A stretch of 11,795 nucleotides of DNA, from NCBI GenBank assembly GCA_002430925.1, contig DJDD01000153.1, positions 1 through 11,795 of the forward strand. The letters are read 5' to 3'. The position numbers and the translations under genes are program-made. Positions 1 through 7,436 of the stretch are shown in pieces. A model generated the notes under the pieces. The model did not search any database. It had not been told where the DNA came from and saw nothing but the letters and a program-made list of their open reading frames with translations. The stretch is from Flavobacteriales bacterium UBA5933. GTDB taxonomy: Bacteria > Bacteroidota > Bacteroidia > Flavobacteriales > Weeksellaceae. Each line of letters starts with the position of its first letter. Within the stretch, counting starts at the first letter, position 1.

Positions 1-1328
1 CATTTTCTATTGATACCACAAGAAAACCTGCTTTTGTAGGACAAGGAGAAAAAAAGAAGGAAGAAACAAGCTGTATTTGTAAGCAATATGATTTAATTTG
101 GGGAAATAAGGTTTCTTGTGAATTTAGAAAAAAAGTTGTGGAGATAAGTATACGACAAAATTTTGATCCAAATCATTTAATGGCTGTAATGGCAGTAGAA
201 ACAACTAGAACTTTTTCATCTTCAAAGATTGAATTAAAAGAAATTAAAGGAAAGCAAAAAGATGGAAAATATAAAAAAGAATATAGAGGATTAACAAAAG
301 ATGAGATTTTAAATCTTTCTGAAAATTTTTCTGGAGCAGTTGGCTTAATTCAATTTACGCCTGTAGCTATTGATGAGTTAAGCAATTATTATAATTATAA
401 ACTTTCTAAAAGAAAACTTGCTTTAATGAATAATATTGAGCAGTTAAATTATGTTGAGAAATATATAGAGCATTGGAAAAAAACGAATAAAATAAATGGA
501 AAGTTAACTCTTGCAGACTTATACTTACTTGTTTTTTCTCCTTCTAAAATGAACGGAAGTGATGATAATACTACATTATATAAAGAAGGAACTTTTTATT
601 ATAATGCAAACAAATCAGTTGATATTGATGGTATAAATGGTATAACAAAAAAAGAATTAGTAAAAAGAGCTTATGACTTGTTTGATGAAGGGCATAAACA
701 TAAGGTTAAATCTTACGGTATCTGTTCCAAAATAGTTTCGGATTCAAATAAGATACAAGATAACAATTTATCTAAAGGTGTATTAGCAGAAATGAAAGAA
801 ATAGCAGATAGTCATAGACCTTATTTGCAAGAAATTGATAAAAATAGAACAGCAGATACAGAATCTGGATGGGCAAAAATGGATTGTTCTGAATTTGTGA
901 GTAGATATCTTCATAAGCTTGGGGTTACAAAAAATATAATTTATATGACTACCTATGATATGATGAATCAAGTGAGATTTAGAAAAGTAATTGAAAATAA
1001 TAATATTGATTTAGTAAAAGATAGTGGGAACAAGGAATTTAGACCTGAAAGGGGAGATGTTTTTGTTTGGGGATACTTAAAAAAAGGAGAATGGAATGGA
1101 CATACTGGTATTGTGTATGATTATGACGAAACTAAAGATATAGTAATTATATTAGAAGCAATTGGTAGTGGTGGAGCTGTTGGGGAAAGTAAGCAAGTAG
1201 CTAATGGTGGTCATGCAGGAAAAGGATGTACAAGAACAGCTAAATACAATAGATTAGGTGGAGCATTATATGGACATTCTGGATGGGCTGGTTATTATAG
1301 ACCAAAAAATTATTTAAAAAAATTATAA
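1..1328 (+). CDS. Secreted two-domain peptidoglycan hydrolase effector, 5'-truncated by window edge
   Basis: The frame is open from the first bases of the window (codons start at base 3), so the protein begins further left; the GTG at 138 is only an internal codon. The visible 442 codons hold two modules. The first is lysozyme/lytic-transglycosylase-like: a Glu in the context MAVMAVETTRTF (codon 198-200, probable acid catalyst) followed by GAVGLIQFTP near 340, the usual E...GxxGLxQ layout. The second is NlpC/P60-CHAP-like: the nucleophile Cys in MDCSEFVSRYL (codon 885-887), RGDVFVWG, and the His in GHTGIVYDYD (codon 1101-1103). Together they would cut both glycan and peptide of the cell wall. 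The leading part (SCICKQYDLIWGNKVSCEF) resembles linker sequence I remember from flavobacterial PAAR/T6SS-type effectors; that link is inference. A lipoprotein gene follows with a one-base overlap (TAATG), as expected for an effector-immunity pair. Alternatives are a phage or cell-wall-remodelling hydrolase. Confidence 0.78.
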   Translation, partial: FSIDTTRKPAFVGQGEKKKEETSCICKQYDLIWGNKVSCEFRKKVVEISIRQNFDPNHLMAVMAVETTRTFSSSKIELKEIKGKQKDGKYKKEYRGLTKDEILNLSENFSGAVGLIQFTPVAIDELSNYYNYKLSKRKLALMNNIEQLNYVEKYIEHWKKTNKINGKLTLADLYLLVFSPSKMNGSDDNTTLYKEGTFYYNANKSVDIDGINGITKKELVKRAYDLFDEGHKHKVKSYGICSKIVSDSNKIQDNNLSKGVLAEMKEIADSHRPYLQEIDKNRTADTESGWAKMDCSEFVSRYLHKLGVTKNIIYMTTYDMMNQVRFRKVIENNNIDLVKDSGNKEFRPERGDVFVWGYLKKGEWNGHTGIVYDYDETKDIVIILEAIGSGGAVGESKQVANGGHAGKGCTRTAKYNRLGGALYGHSGWAGYYRPKNYLKKL

Positions 1329-2302
1329 TGAAAATAAAATATATTTTAATATTTCTGTACTTGATAAGTATATATTCTTGTGAAGGGCAGTTTAATAGAG
1401 ATAAGAAAAAAATTATTAGTAATGACTCAATAGTCAATAATGAAATTATCTTAGATAAATTACTTAAATGCGACGAATTAGATATAAGAAATAGTCACTA
1501 TAGAATTCCAGATAATGGATGTGTTTATTCACCAAATAATGGTAATAAATTAGGAAATGCTGACGTAATCTTATTTCCATTAATAAAAAATTATGATACT
1601 AATATTATAGAGAAAAAATGTGAAGGAGACATTAATTGTTTAAAGGAAATATATGCTAAAATAAATTCTTTAAATATTTCTGAAATAAAAAAAACATTCA
1701 ATGCAATTATTTTTTTAATAAAAAAAGATTATTTAAAAAGAACACCACAATTAGATCAATCTTATACTCCAAATATTCCTTATAAAATAATTTCATATAT
1801 ATTGGTTGATGGAAAGTGGGAAAAAGGTAATTTTTATACCGTTAAAGATGATCAAAGTCTTATGGAAGAAAATAAATGGAAAGATAATTACATAGAAAGT
1901 TTAATTCAAGATTTTAATCATAAAAAACTTATTAATGAAAATAAAAAAAAATTATCTATATCTCAAAAATGGATAGGAGATTATTCAACTTACTTTAAAT
2001 ATAAAGGAGCATTAGAGTCACAGGGATGGGAATTAAATATTAAAGTAAGTAAAGATAGTATTATTGCTTTTGGAGATGGATATCAAATAGGGTTTAAAGA
2101 TGAACTAACCCCTGAAGATTTAGGTGATAAATTAATTTTACATCATAAAACTAATTTATATGGTTATACTTTAGGATCTAAACTAAATCCAGAATTTGTA
2201 ATAACAAAGGATGGAGATAATTACTTTATTTTAAGTGAATGGATTTCAGATATTGAAGAGATTCCAAAGAAGATAGGCTATAAATTGAATAAAACAGACT
2301 AA
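1328..2302 (+). CDS. Lipoprotein, probable immunity protein for the upstream hydrolase
   Basis: This gene encodes 324 aa and starts with ATG sharing one base with the upstream stop codon, which suggests translational coupling. The N-terminus is a lipoprotein signal: two lysines, a hydrophobic core (residues 5-17) and a lipobox ending IYSC with Cys18. The product should therefore be anchored in a membrane facing the periplasm, where a wall-degrading effector would act. Residues 40-200 contain several cysteines (48, 65, 98, 104) and match no family I can name. Residues 214-320 form a second module opening with KWIGDY and containing GDGYQIGF. This module recurs in the two immunity-like genes downstream. 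The C-terminal part is reminiscent of small domains of unknown function (DUF5991-like, from memory) found in stand-alone lipoproteins. The immunity role is inferred from position, localisation and the array context, not from a recognised inhibitor fold. Confidence 0.7.
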   Translation: MKIKYILIFLYLISIYSCEGQFNRDKKKIISNDSIVNNEIILDKLLKCDELDIRNSHYRIPDNGCVYSPNNGNKLGNADVILFPLIKNYDTNIIEKKCEGDINCLKEIYAKINSLNISEIKKTFNAIIFLIKKDYLKRTPQLDQSYTPNIPYKIISYILVDGKWEKGNFYTVKDDQSLMEENKWKDNYIESLIQDFNHKKLINENKKKLSISQKWIGDYSTYFKYKGALESQGWELNIKVSKDSIIAFGDGYQIGFKDELTPEDLGDKLILHHKTNLYGYTLGSKLNPEFVITKDGDNYFILSEWISDIEEIPKKIGYKLNKTD

Positions 2303-2314
2303 TCATGTCCTTAA

Positions 2315-2427
2315 CATAATTCAGATTATAAAATAAAATCTAAACAGCAGATTTAGCAAGAGATCAATCAATCCAAATTCCTATAAGAATAATCAAAGTA
2401 AATCCAAAAGAAACAGATCAACCATGA
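2315..2427 (+). pseudogene. Orphan C-terminal tail of an unidentified toxin or effector gene
   Basis: Two overlapping frames each look coding. The first (2315-2356) reads HNSDYKIKSK and then meets a stop. The second (2344-2427) reads TADLARDQSIQIPIRI and ends in a natural-looking terminus PKETDQP-stop. Adding one A to the AAA run at 2342-2344 would fuse them into one peptide of about 38 residues. The stop codon overlaps the ATG of the next gene as ATGA (2424-2427), exactly as at the next cassette. There is no start codon or upstream part, so it reads as the tip of a larger gene left behind by recombination. I do not recognise the family. A chance ORF remains possible because the peptide is short. 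Confidence 0.4.
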
Positions 2428-2840
2428 GAAAAATGAGAATTATATTTAGTATTTTAATATTATTTCAAAATGATAAAAAAATAAAATCCTGAGATGTGAA
2501 AAAATATAACTTAATATCCAATAATAAATGGATTGGTAGATATATTTTTTATTATGATGTATTTAGAAATCAAGAAAATCATACTTTTGATTTGGAATTA
2601 GATGTAGGTTCAGATTTTAATGTAAAAATAAATTTTGATATAGATGATATGAAAAGTGATACAATTGTTAAATGTTTTATTGAAGATAATAAATTTATTA
2701 TAAGATATGTAGAATCTGACCAAGACCAAGAATATATTCTTAAACAAGATAAAGATGGAGGATATTTAATATCAGGTAAATCAATTTATTTATTAAATCC
2801 ACCAAATGATGAATTTGATATTAGAAAAGAATCTAAATAA
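2424..2840 (+). pseudogene. Immunity-like gene broken by an in-frame TGA
   Basis: From ATG 2424 the frame reads MRKMRIIFSILILFQNDKKIKS, a typical positively charged and hydrophobic export signal, and then hits TGA at 2490-2492. The same frame resumes at once (DVKKYNLISNNKWIGRYIF...) and continues to TAA at 2840. The second part, 114 aa if it restarts at GTG 2496, opens with the W-x-G-x-Y signature shared with the C-terminal module of the lipoprotein at 1328-2302 and with the downstream gene. A lipobox Cys would be expected right after ILILF and is missing, so the signal may have lost a few codons as well as gained the stop. If translation restarts at GTG 2496 the product would be cytoplasmic and unlikely to protect the periplasm. 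The ATGA overlap with the preceding tail fragment shows that the original start was 2424. Confidence 0.6.
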
Positions 2841-2887
2841 TTGAAAGAGTATTGTTATACATAAAAAATTTAGTAATCTAAAAAATT

Positions 2888-2939
2888 AATTTATATAGCC
2901 AATAATAGCAATCTTGTAAGGGTATTAATATTGGCTATT
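2888..2939 (+). repeat. 52-bp hairpin repeat, copy 1 (cassette boundary/terminator)
   Basis: This copy matches 4111-4162 at 45 of 52 positions without gaps. It contains an inverted repeat, ATAGCCAATA (2895-2904) against TATTGGCTAT (2929-2938), followed by a short T-run, so it may act as a rho-independent terminator for the preceding immunity-like gene. It sits exactly between the end of cassette 2 and the start of the M15 tail remnant. Confidence 0.65.
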
Positions 2940-3210
2940 TTTCAAGTTAAGGTTTATAATAATACAAGAAAATTTTGTATTGTAGAGCAATTAGAAAAAG
3001 AAAAAGAAAGTTTTTATAGTTTAGGAATAGGTTTTGTAGATATTAAAGATGGTAAACCTAATTATGATGTATCTGTTACTAGAAAAATTTCTACAGTTGC
3101 TAAAAAAATATGGTTTAGCATGGGGAGGTGATTGGGAAAAATTTAAAGATTATCCACATTTTGATATGACATTTGGGAAAATGTACAAAAGAATAAAGAG
3201 ATTTAAATGA
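2931..3210 (+). pseudogene. C-terminal remnant of an M15-type (VanY/endolysin-like) peptidase
   Basis: The first frame, starting in the hairpin repeat, reaches IKDGKPNYDVSVTRKISTVA and then changes frame at an A7 run (3102-3108). Removing one A lets it continue as KKYGLAWGGDWEKFKDYPHF, then DMTFGKMYKRIKRFK and TGA at 3208-3210. The GLxWGGDWxxxxDxPHF block is the hallmark C-terminus of M15_4-type L-Ala-D-Glu/D-Ala-D-Ala peptidases, and the His in PHF (codon 3157-3159) is a zinc ligand. The expected upstream ligand motif SxHxxGxAxD appears only as a damaged SFYSLGIGF, and the N-terminal half is absent. The piece is therefore inactive. Its stop overlaps the next ATG as ATGA. It is best read as a displaced toxin tail whose immunity gene follows. 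The exact left boundary is uncertain. Confidence 0.7.
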
Positions 3211-4078
3211 AAAATATGGAGACTATAAAAAAATACCTTTATCTTAAAATATTACTAATGTTATTTATATTAGTATTTGGTTGTAAGGGAAAGCAGATGA
3301 AAAATATGACTTTATTTGAAGAAAAAAAATTAGAGAATAATGATACTTTAAAACTAATTAAAGATACCGTAATATTTGAGGGATCTACAGAAGGAGAAGA
3401 TGTAAAATTATTTGTAAATAAAAAGAATAATGATTCTGTAATTATAAGCATAGTCTATGGAGAAACAGGAAAAGCTAAATATAAATTTGTTTTTAATGGA
3501 AAATTGAATAATGGAGAAAGAGAAATGTTTTTTTATAAACAATCAATTACTCAAAACAGTAATGCTGATGTAAAAAATACAATAATTGAAAATTTAAATA
3601 CATCAGAAGAAGTAAAAAATGAATTATATGATATATATATATATCTTATCGCAAAAATTTTCAACTCAAAACTATCGAAGAGAATAGAAATAGTAAAGAT
3701 TATTTAGATTCAATTAATTCTGATAACTTAATAAAAAAATGGCAAGGGCTTTATTATTATGATCCTTATGATGATAGAGATTCTATTGGTTATTATTTTT
3801 TTGATATTTATCCAGATGGTGTTCGTTATGGATTTAGTGGAGGAGATGGAAATTTTTTATATAAATTATTAAATTTAAAAGAAAAAAATAATATATTATT
3901 TTTATTTGATAAAGATAGTTCTTCTACAATTTTGGCAAAATTATATAAGAAAAATAATCAATTTTTAGTAGAAAGCAATTTAATTCGAGATAGAAAATCT
4001 AAGAATAATAATATATCCGGAATATTTGTATTTAAATATGCAAAATCTGCATCAGAAGTACCTGATGATAAAGAATAA
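3207..4078 (+). pseudogene. Lipoprotein immunity-like gene, frameshifted at an (AT)7 tract (possibly phase-variable)
   Basis: The upstream half from ATG 3207 encodes a lipoprotein signal ending LVFGC (lipobox), then about 110 residues of a periplasmic domain, and in the present frame stops at 3707. A different frame, open from 3632 to TAA 4078, continues sensibly: SYRKNFQLKTIEENRNSKDY, later KKWQGLYYYDPYDDRDSIGY. Loss of one AT unit from the tract at 3631-3644 would join both halves into a 289-residue protein. That length and two-part layout resemble the intact lipoprotein at 1328-2302, including the C-terminal W-x-G-x-Y module. The start overlaps the stop of the M15 tail remnant (ATGA), so this is probably the cognate immunity gene of that peptidase. 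Alternatives are irreversible decay, reversible slipped-strand switching, or an assembly error. The short version (166 aa) lacks the shared module. Confidence 0.72.
3631..3644 (+). repeat. (AT)7 microsatellite inside a coding region
   Basis: Seven tandem AT units run from 3631 to 3644, directly after the codons for NELYD. A change of one unit alters the frame by two bases; six units, or nine, restore the full lipoprotein frame. The tract lies precisely at the switch point between the two frames. Confidence 0.85.
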
Positions 4079-4110
4079 AATTGTTTTTCTGAAAAATTAG
4101 TGTTCATTAT

Positions 4111-4162
4111 AATTTATATTGCCAATAATAGCAATATTGTAAAATTGTTATTATTGGCTATT
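4111..4162 (+). repeat. 52-bp hairpin repeat, copy 2
   Basis: This is the partner of 2888-2939 (45/52 identical, same orientation). The stem is GCCAATAATA (4121-4130) against TATTATTGGC (4149-4158). It lies 32 bases beyond the stop of the frameshifted lipoprotein gene and closes the accessory region. A T-run after the stem is weaker than in copy 1, so terminator function is less certain here. The two copies bracket the M15-tail/lipoprotein cassette as direct repeats. Confidence 0.65.
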
Positions 4163-4179
4163 ATCAATCTTTTATCTTA

Positions 4180-4282
4180 CGTTAGGGATTGACTGTAAAT
4201 CCTTTTACAAACTGATGGCTGAGCGTAGCCAAAGTCTGTGTTTGCAAAAGATTGTAACAGAAAGCCCGCTCGAACGCTCAGA
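4180..4282. repeat. REP-like intergenic repeat beyond the 3' end of sbcC
   Basis: This block has clearly higher GC than its surroundings and nested complementarity. AATCCTTTT (4198-4206) pairs with AAAAGATT (4246-4253) with a one-base bulge. Inside lie GGCT/AGCC arms, and CTGAGCG (4219-4225) faces CGCTCAG (4275-4281). It contains GATTGTAACAGAAAGCCCGC, a string typical of dispersed flavobacterial intergenic repeats as I remember them. The segment at 7487-7561 has the same design (GATTGTAGCGGAAATCCTTT). Bases 4079-4306 hold no gene; this element and the hairpin repeat fill most of the gap. Confidence 0.55.
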
Positions 4283-4306
4283 TAATTTATTTCTTTACCA
4301 AAAAAA

Positions 4307-7300
4307 TTAGTTTAAAATTTCAATTAAACTTCCTTTTTCTTCATCTTTTGTTATGGCTAAAGACATTGGAATTCTATCTTTAAGTTCTTCGACATGAGAT
4401 ATAATACCGACGATTCTATTTTCTTTTTGTAAACTAAGCAATGTTTCGAAAACAATATTTACCGAATCTAAATCCTGTGTACCAAAACCTTCGTCAATAA
4501 AAAAGAAACTTTTATCTGATTGTGCATTCGACTGTACGCTCTCCGCTAAAGCCAATGCAAGGCTTAGTGAAACCTGAAAAGCTTGTCCTCCAGAAAGCGT
4601 TTTTACACTTCTACTTTTTCCTTCGTTTAGATAATCAATTATTTCGAAATCATTCGTTTCATTAATTTGAAGACTCAATTGGTTTCTTGTCATTCGATGA
4701 AAACGAACATTGGCATTTTCACATAATTGTTTTAGATAAATTGACGAAACATATTGCACAAAGCCAGCTTTGTTAAACATATTTTGCATGATTTTGAGAT
4801 TTTCTGCTCGTTTTTGTAATTTTTCTAACTCAAGCAAAAGTTCTTTCTTTTCTTCGAATGCTTTTTTTAGTCGAGCTATTTCAGTCTTCAATTCAATAAC
4901 TTTTTCATTTGCGAACTTATAACGTTGTTCTAGTTCAGCTAATTTTAGTTGTTCATTTTCAAACGTTTGTTTGTCAAAAGAGACATTCTCTAATTTTGAC
5001 TCTAATTCTTTAATCGAGTTTTTTAAAGTCTCAAAATGAATGGTAAATTGTTGTATTTCAGCTCGTATGTTTGTTACATTAAGTTCTAAAGCTAAAATAG
5101 TTTTTACATCCTCCAAAGAAGCTATTTTTTGTTCTTCAAGAACTAATTTTAGTTTTACTCTTAATTTTTGTAATTCAGTATTTAATGTTACAATTAATTG
5201 GTCTGAAATTTCAATTGACTTTTTATGTGCAAAAACTTTCGGATTCAATTCGTTGAATTTCTCTGTTAGCTCCTTGAATGACTTTTCTAAATTAGAGTTT
5301 TTTAACTGTAATGCTGTAAGTTGTTTATTGATTTCAGTGGAATTTTTACTGATATAATCCTCAAAACGAAGAGTTTTAAGTTGAGAAACATTTTGTTTTA
5401 TTTGTGCTTGTTTCTGAATTTCCTCAATTTTAATTTCTTCTAATTTTTTTGAATAACGCTCTACGTTTACTTTAGATTTTTCTAAATTTTCTCTAAGAAT
5501 AGAAAGCGAATTATTTTTTTCTTCAATTGTTTTGTCGAGTAGGAGAGAAGCGTTTCTTTTTTCTTCGAAATCAGCGAAATTATTTGGATTAAAATTTTGC
5601 CAAACAAAAGTTTTTAAATGATTTGATAATTTTTTTTCAATTATTTTATATTCATCAGATTCAGCTTTTAATTGGTCATCAACAAAACTTTTTTCAGAGA
5701 AAATAGTTTTTAATTCGTTGTATAAATCGTTTGTAGATTTTAAATCATAATTAATTGTTTTTAAATGTACAGAAACATCTTTTTCCTCAATAATTTGTGG
5801 ATGTTCTAAAGCGCCACAAAGCGGACAAGCTTCGCCGTTATGTAAGTTATGAGCGAAATGAGATAATTCTTGCTGAACTTCTAATTTTGTTTTATTGGCT
5901 TCTAATTGTTTCTTTTTTTCATCCAAATTATTTAAGATAGTATTGAATTGGTTTGTTTCAGTAAAATCAGGAACAAGTACTTTAATTTTAGATAAAATCT
6001 GTTCTATTTTTTCATTTAGTTTATCAATTTTTTGCTGTTGATTAGCTAAAGCTTTTGTGTTGTTTTGTTGTTGAGAAAACCAATTTCCAACTTCCATTAA
6101 TTCAGAAGAATTAATTTTATTTTTCTGAATTTCTTTTATTTCATTTTCAGTTTGTTTTATTTGGTTTTCAATTTCTTTTTCAGCTAATTTAACTTCTTCA
6201 ACTTTTTTCAAACCATTTTCTGTTCGAATTTTATTGTCATCAATTGATTTTTGAAGAGAAATACATTCATCAATTAATTGTAAATCATTTTCTTCTTGTC
6301 TTTTTTCAGTAAGATTTTCAAAATCAGGTTTTATTTCATTAATTTTTTCAGATAATGTAGAAAGTTCATGTTCTAAAAGAATAAGTTCCTTTTTTAAACT
6401 TTCATTATTTGATTGATTGACTTGTATTTCTTTTTCAGTTTTAGAAAAATCGTACAATAATTGATGAAAAGCTTGATAAACTGTTTCATATTCTTGCAAT
6501 TGAATTTGTTGTTTATCAATTTCAATTTTTTGTTCAGTAAGATGATTAAATTCCTCTTTTTTTATTTTTAAATTTTCAACATCATTTTTTAATGCTTTAA
6601 GACGTTGAAAATTATCATTAACTGTTTTGTATTCATTCTGTAAAGCAGAAGCAATTTCATTTTCTTGGAGAAAAATATCTTCAGTATTTTTGATATTTTC
6701 TTCAGAAATTTCTTCAAAACCAGAAAGTTTACCTTGTAGAAGATTTAGTTGAGTAAGATTTTTACTGTTTAGGGCAGCAACTTTGTCCTGTAAATCATAA
6801 CGATGAAGATTAAAAATCTCTTTCATCATGTGAGTACGTTCAGTTGCTTTCAGTTGTATGAATTCCTGAAATTTACCTTGAGGAATAATAATTGTTCGAC
6901 GAAAGTTTTCTGAACTTAATCCAAGAATAGGTTCAACGTCGGAACTTTCTTTTGGAATCCATTCATCATTAATACTTTCATATAAAACAACACCAGAGTT
7001 GGTTATTTTATCAAAATTTTTGCTGTTTCGTTTATATTCTCGTGTAATTTTAAATAACTTATTCTCATGATTTAGAAATTCAAATTCGATGTACAACTTA
7101 TTCGATTTTAAATTCATCATGTTATATCCGATCGTATCTTTAGAGTTTAACCGATCAGAATTACCATATAAACCAAATGTAATCGCTTCTAAAATAGAAG
7201 ATTTACCAGAACCTACATTTCCAAAAATGGCAAAAAGTCCAGCTTCGGTTAGGGAAGAAAAATCGATTGTTTGTCTTTCTTGATAGGAATATAAACCTTC

Positions 7301-7324
7301 TATAGTAAGTTTTACAGGAATCAT
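4307..7324 (-). CDS. sbcC: Exonuclease subunit SbcC (Rad50-like SMC ATPase)
   Basis: A complete gene of 1005 aa, close to the usual ~1050. SbcC forms a complex with the nuclease SbcD that opens DNA hairpins and removes blocked DNA ends in the cytoplasm. All expected parts are present: the N-terminal MIPVKLTIEGLYSYQERQTI, Walker A GNVGSGKSS (residues 35-43), a Q-loop in IIIPQGKFQEF (Gln149), long Glu/Lys-rich coiled-coil arms (about 170-480 and 520-880), a zinc hook CPLC (Cys500, Cys503) almost exactly mid-protein, the ABC signature LSGGQ (910-914), Walker B FFFIDEGFG (940-948) and the H-loop His977. The ATG at 7324 gives the family N-terminus and has no recognisable Shine-Dalgarno site. No sbcD lies on either side, which is unusual because the pair is often adjacent. 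The long A/T homopolymers are all in frame, so the sequence quality here appears good. Confidence 0.96.
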   Translation of the reverse strand: MIPVKLTIEGLYSYQERQTIDFSSLTEAGLFAIFGNVGSGKSSILEAITFGLYGNSDRLNSKDTIGYNMMNLKSNKLYIEFEFLNHENKLFKITREYKRNSKNFDKITNSGVVLYESINDEWIPKESSDVEPILGLSSENFRRTIIIPQGKFQEFIQLKATERTHMMKEIFNLHRYDLQDKVAALNSKNLTQLNLLQGKLSGFEEISEENIKNTEDIFLQENEIASALQNEYKTVNDNFQRLKALKNDVENLKIKKEEFNHLTEQKIEIDKQQIQLQEYETVYQAFHQLLYDFSKTEKEIQVNQSNNESLKKELILLEHELSTLSEKINEIKPDFENLTEKRQEENDLQLIDECISLQKSIDDNKIRTENGLKKVEEVKLAEKEIENQIKQTENEIKEIQKNKINSSELMEVGNWFSQQQNNTKALANQQQKIDKLNEKIEQILSKIKVLVPDFTETNQFNTILNNLDEKKKQLEANKTKLEVQQELSHFAHNLHNGEACPLCGALEHPQIIEEKDVSVHLKTINYDLKSTNDLYNELKTIFSEKSFVDDQLKAESDEYKIIEKKLSNHLKTFVWQNFNPNNFADFEEKRNASLLLDKTIEEKNNSLSILRENLEKSKVNVERYSKKLEEIKIEEIQKQAQIKQNVSQLKTLRFEDYISKNSTEINKQLTALQLKNSNLEKSFKELTEKFNELNPKVFAHKKSIEISDQLIVTLNTELQKLRVKLKLVLEEQKIASLEDVKTILALELNVTNIRAEIQQFTIHFETLKNSIKELESKLENVSFDKQTFENEQLKLAELEQRYKFANEKVIELKTEIARLKKAFEEKKELLLELEKLQKRAENLKIMQNMFNKAGFVQYVSSIYLKQLCENANVRFHRMTRNQLSLQINETNDFEIIDYLNEGKSRSVKTLSGGQAFQVSLSLALALAESVQSNAQSDKSFFFIDEGFGTQDLDSVNIVFETLLSLQKENRIVGIISHVEELKDRIPMSLAITKDEEKGSLIEILN

Positions 7325-7363
7325 ATATTGTTAAGCTAAAAAGTTTTCTGATATAAATATCCT

Positions 7364-7371
7364 CAAATTTA
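7364..7371 (-). promoter_or_regulatory. Candidate -7 element for sbcC
   Basis: On the minus strand this reads TAAATTTG, matching the Bacteroidota -7 consensus TAnnTTTG. It lies 40 bases upstream of the sbcC ATG, giving a plausible short leader. I see no good TTG -33 element at the right distance, so the call is weak in such A+T-rich sequence. Confidence 0.3.
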
Positions 7372-7436
7372 TAAAAACTAAAGAGAATTTTAGACTAGAT
7401 TTATCAGTATTTATAGATTAACTATTATGATTTTTT

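Noticed and set aside
138..140. GTG as the start codon of the first gene
   Set aside because: The same frame is open to the left edge with protein-like sequence (SCICKQYDLIWGNKVSCEF), so the gene begins outside the window.
3627..3707. Programmed -1 ribosomal frameshift in the lipoprotein gene
   Set aside because: No slippery heptamer in the correct phase and no downstream pseudoknot is evident. The microsatellite explains the frame change better.
5040..5357. Plus-strand frame inside sbcC
   Set aside because: It is a shadow of the coiled-coil coding region with no protein-like features and no promoter.
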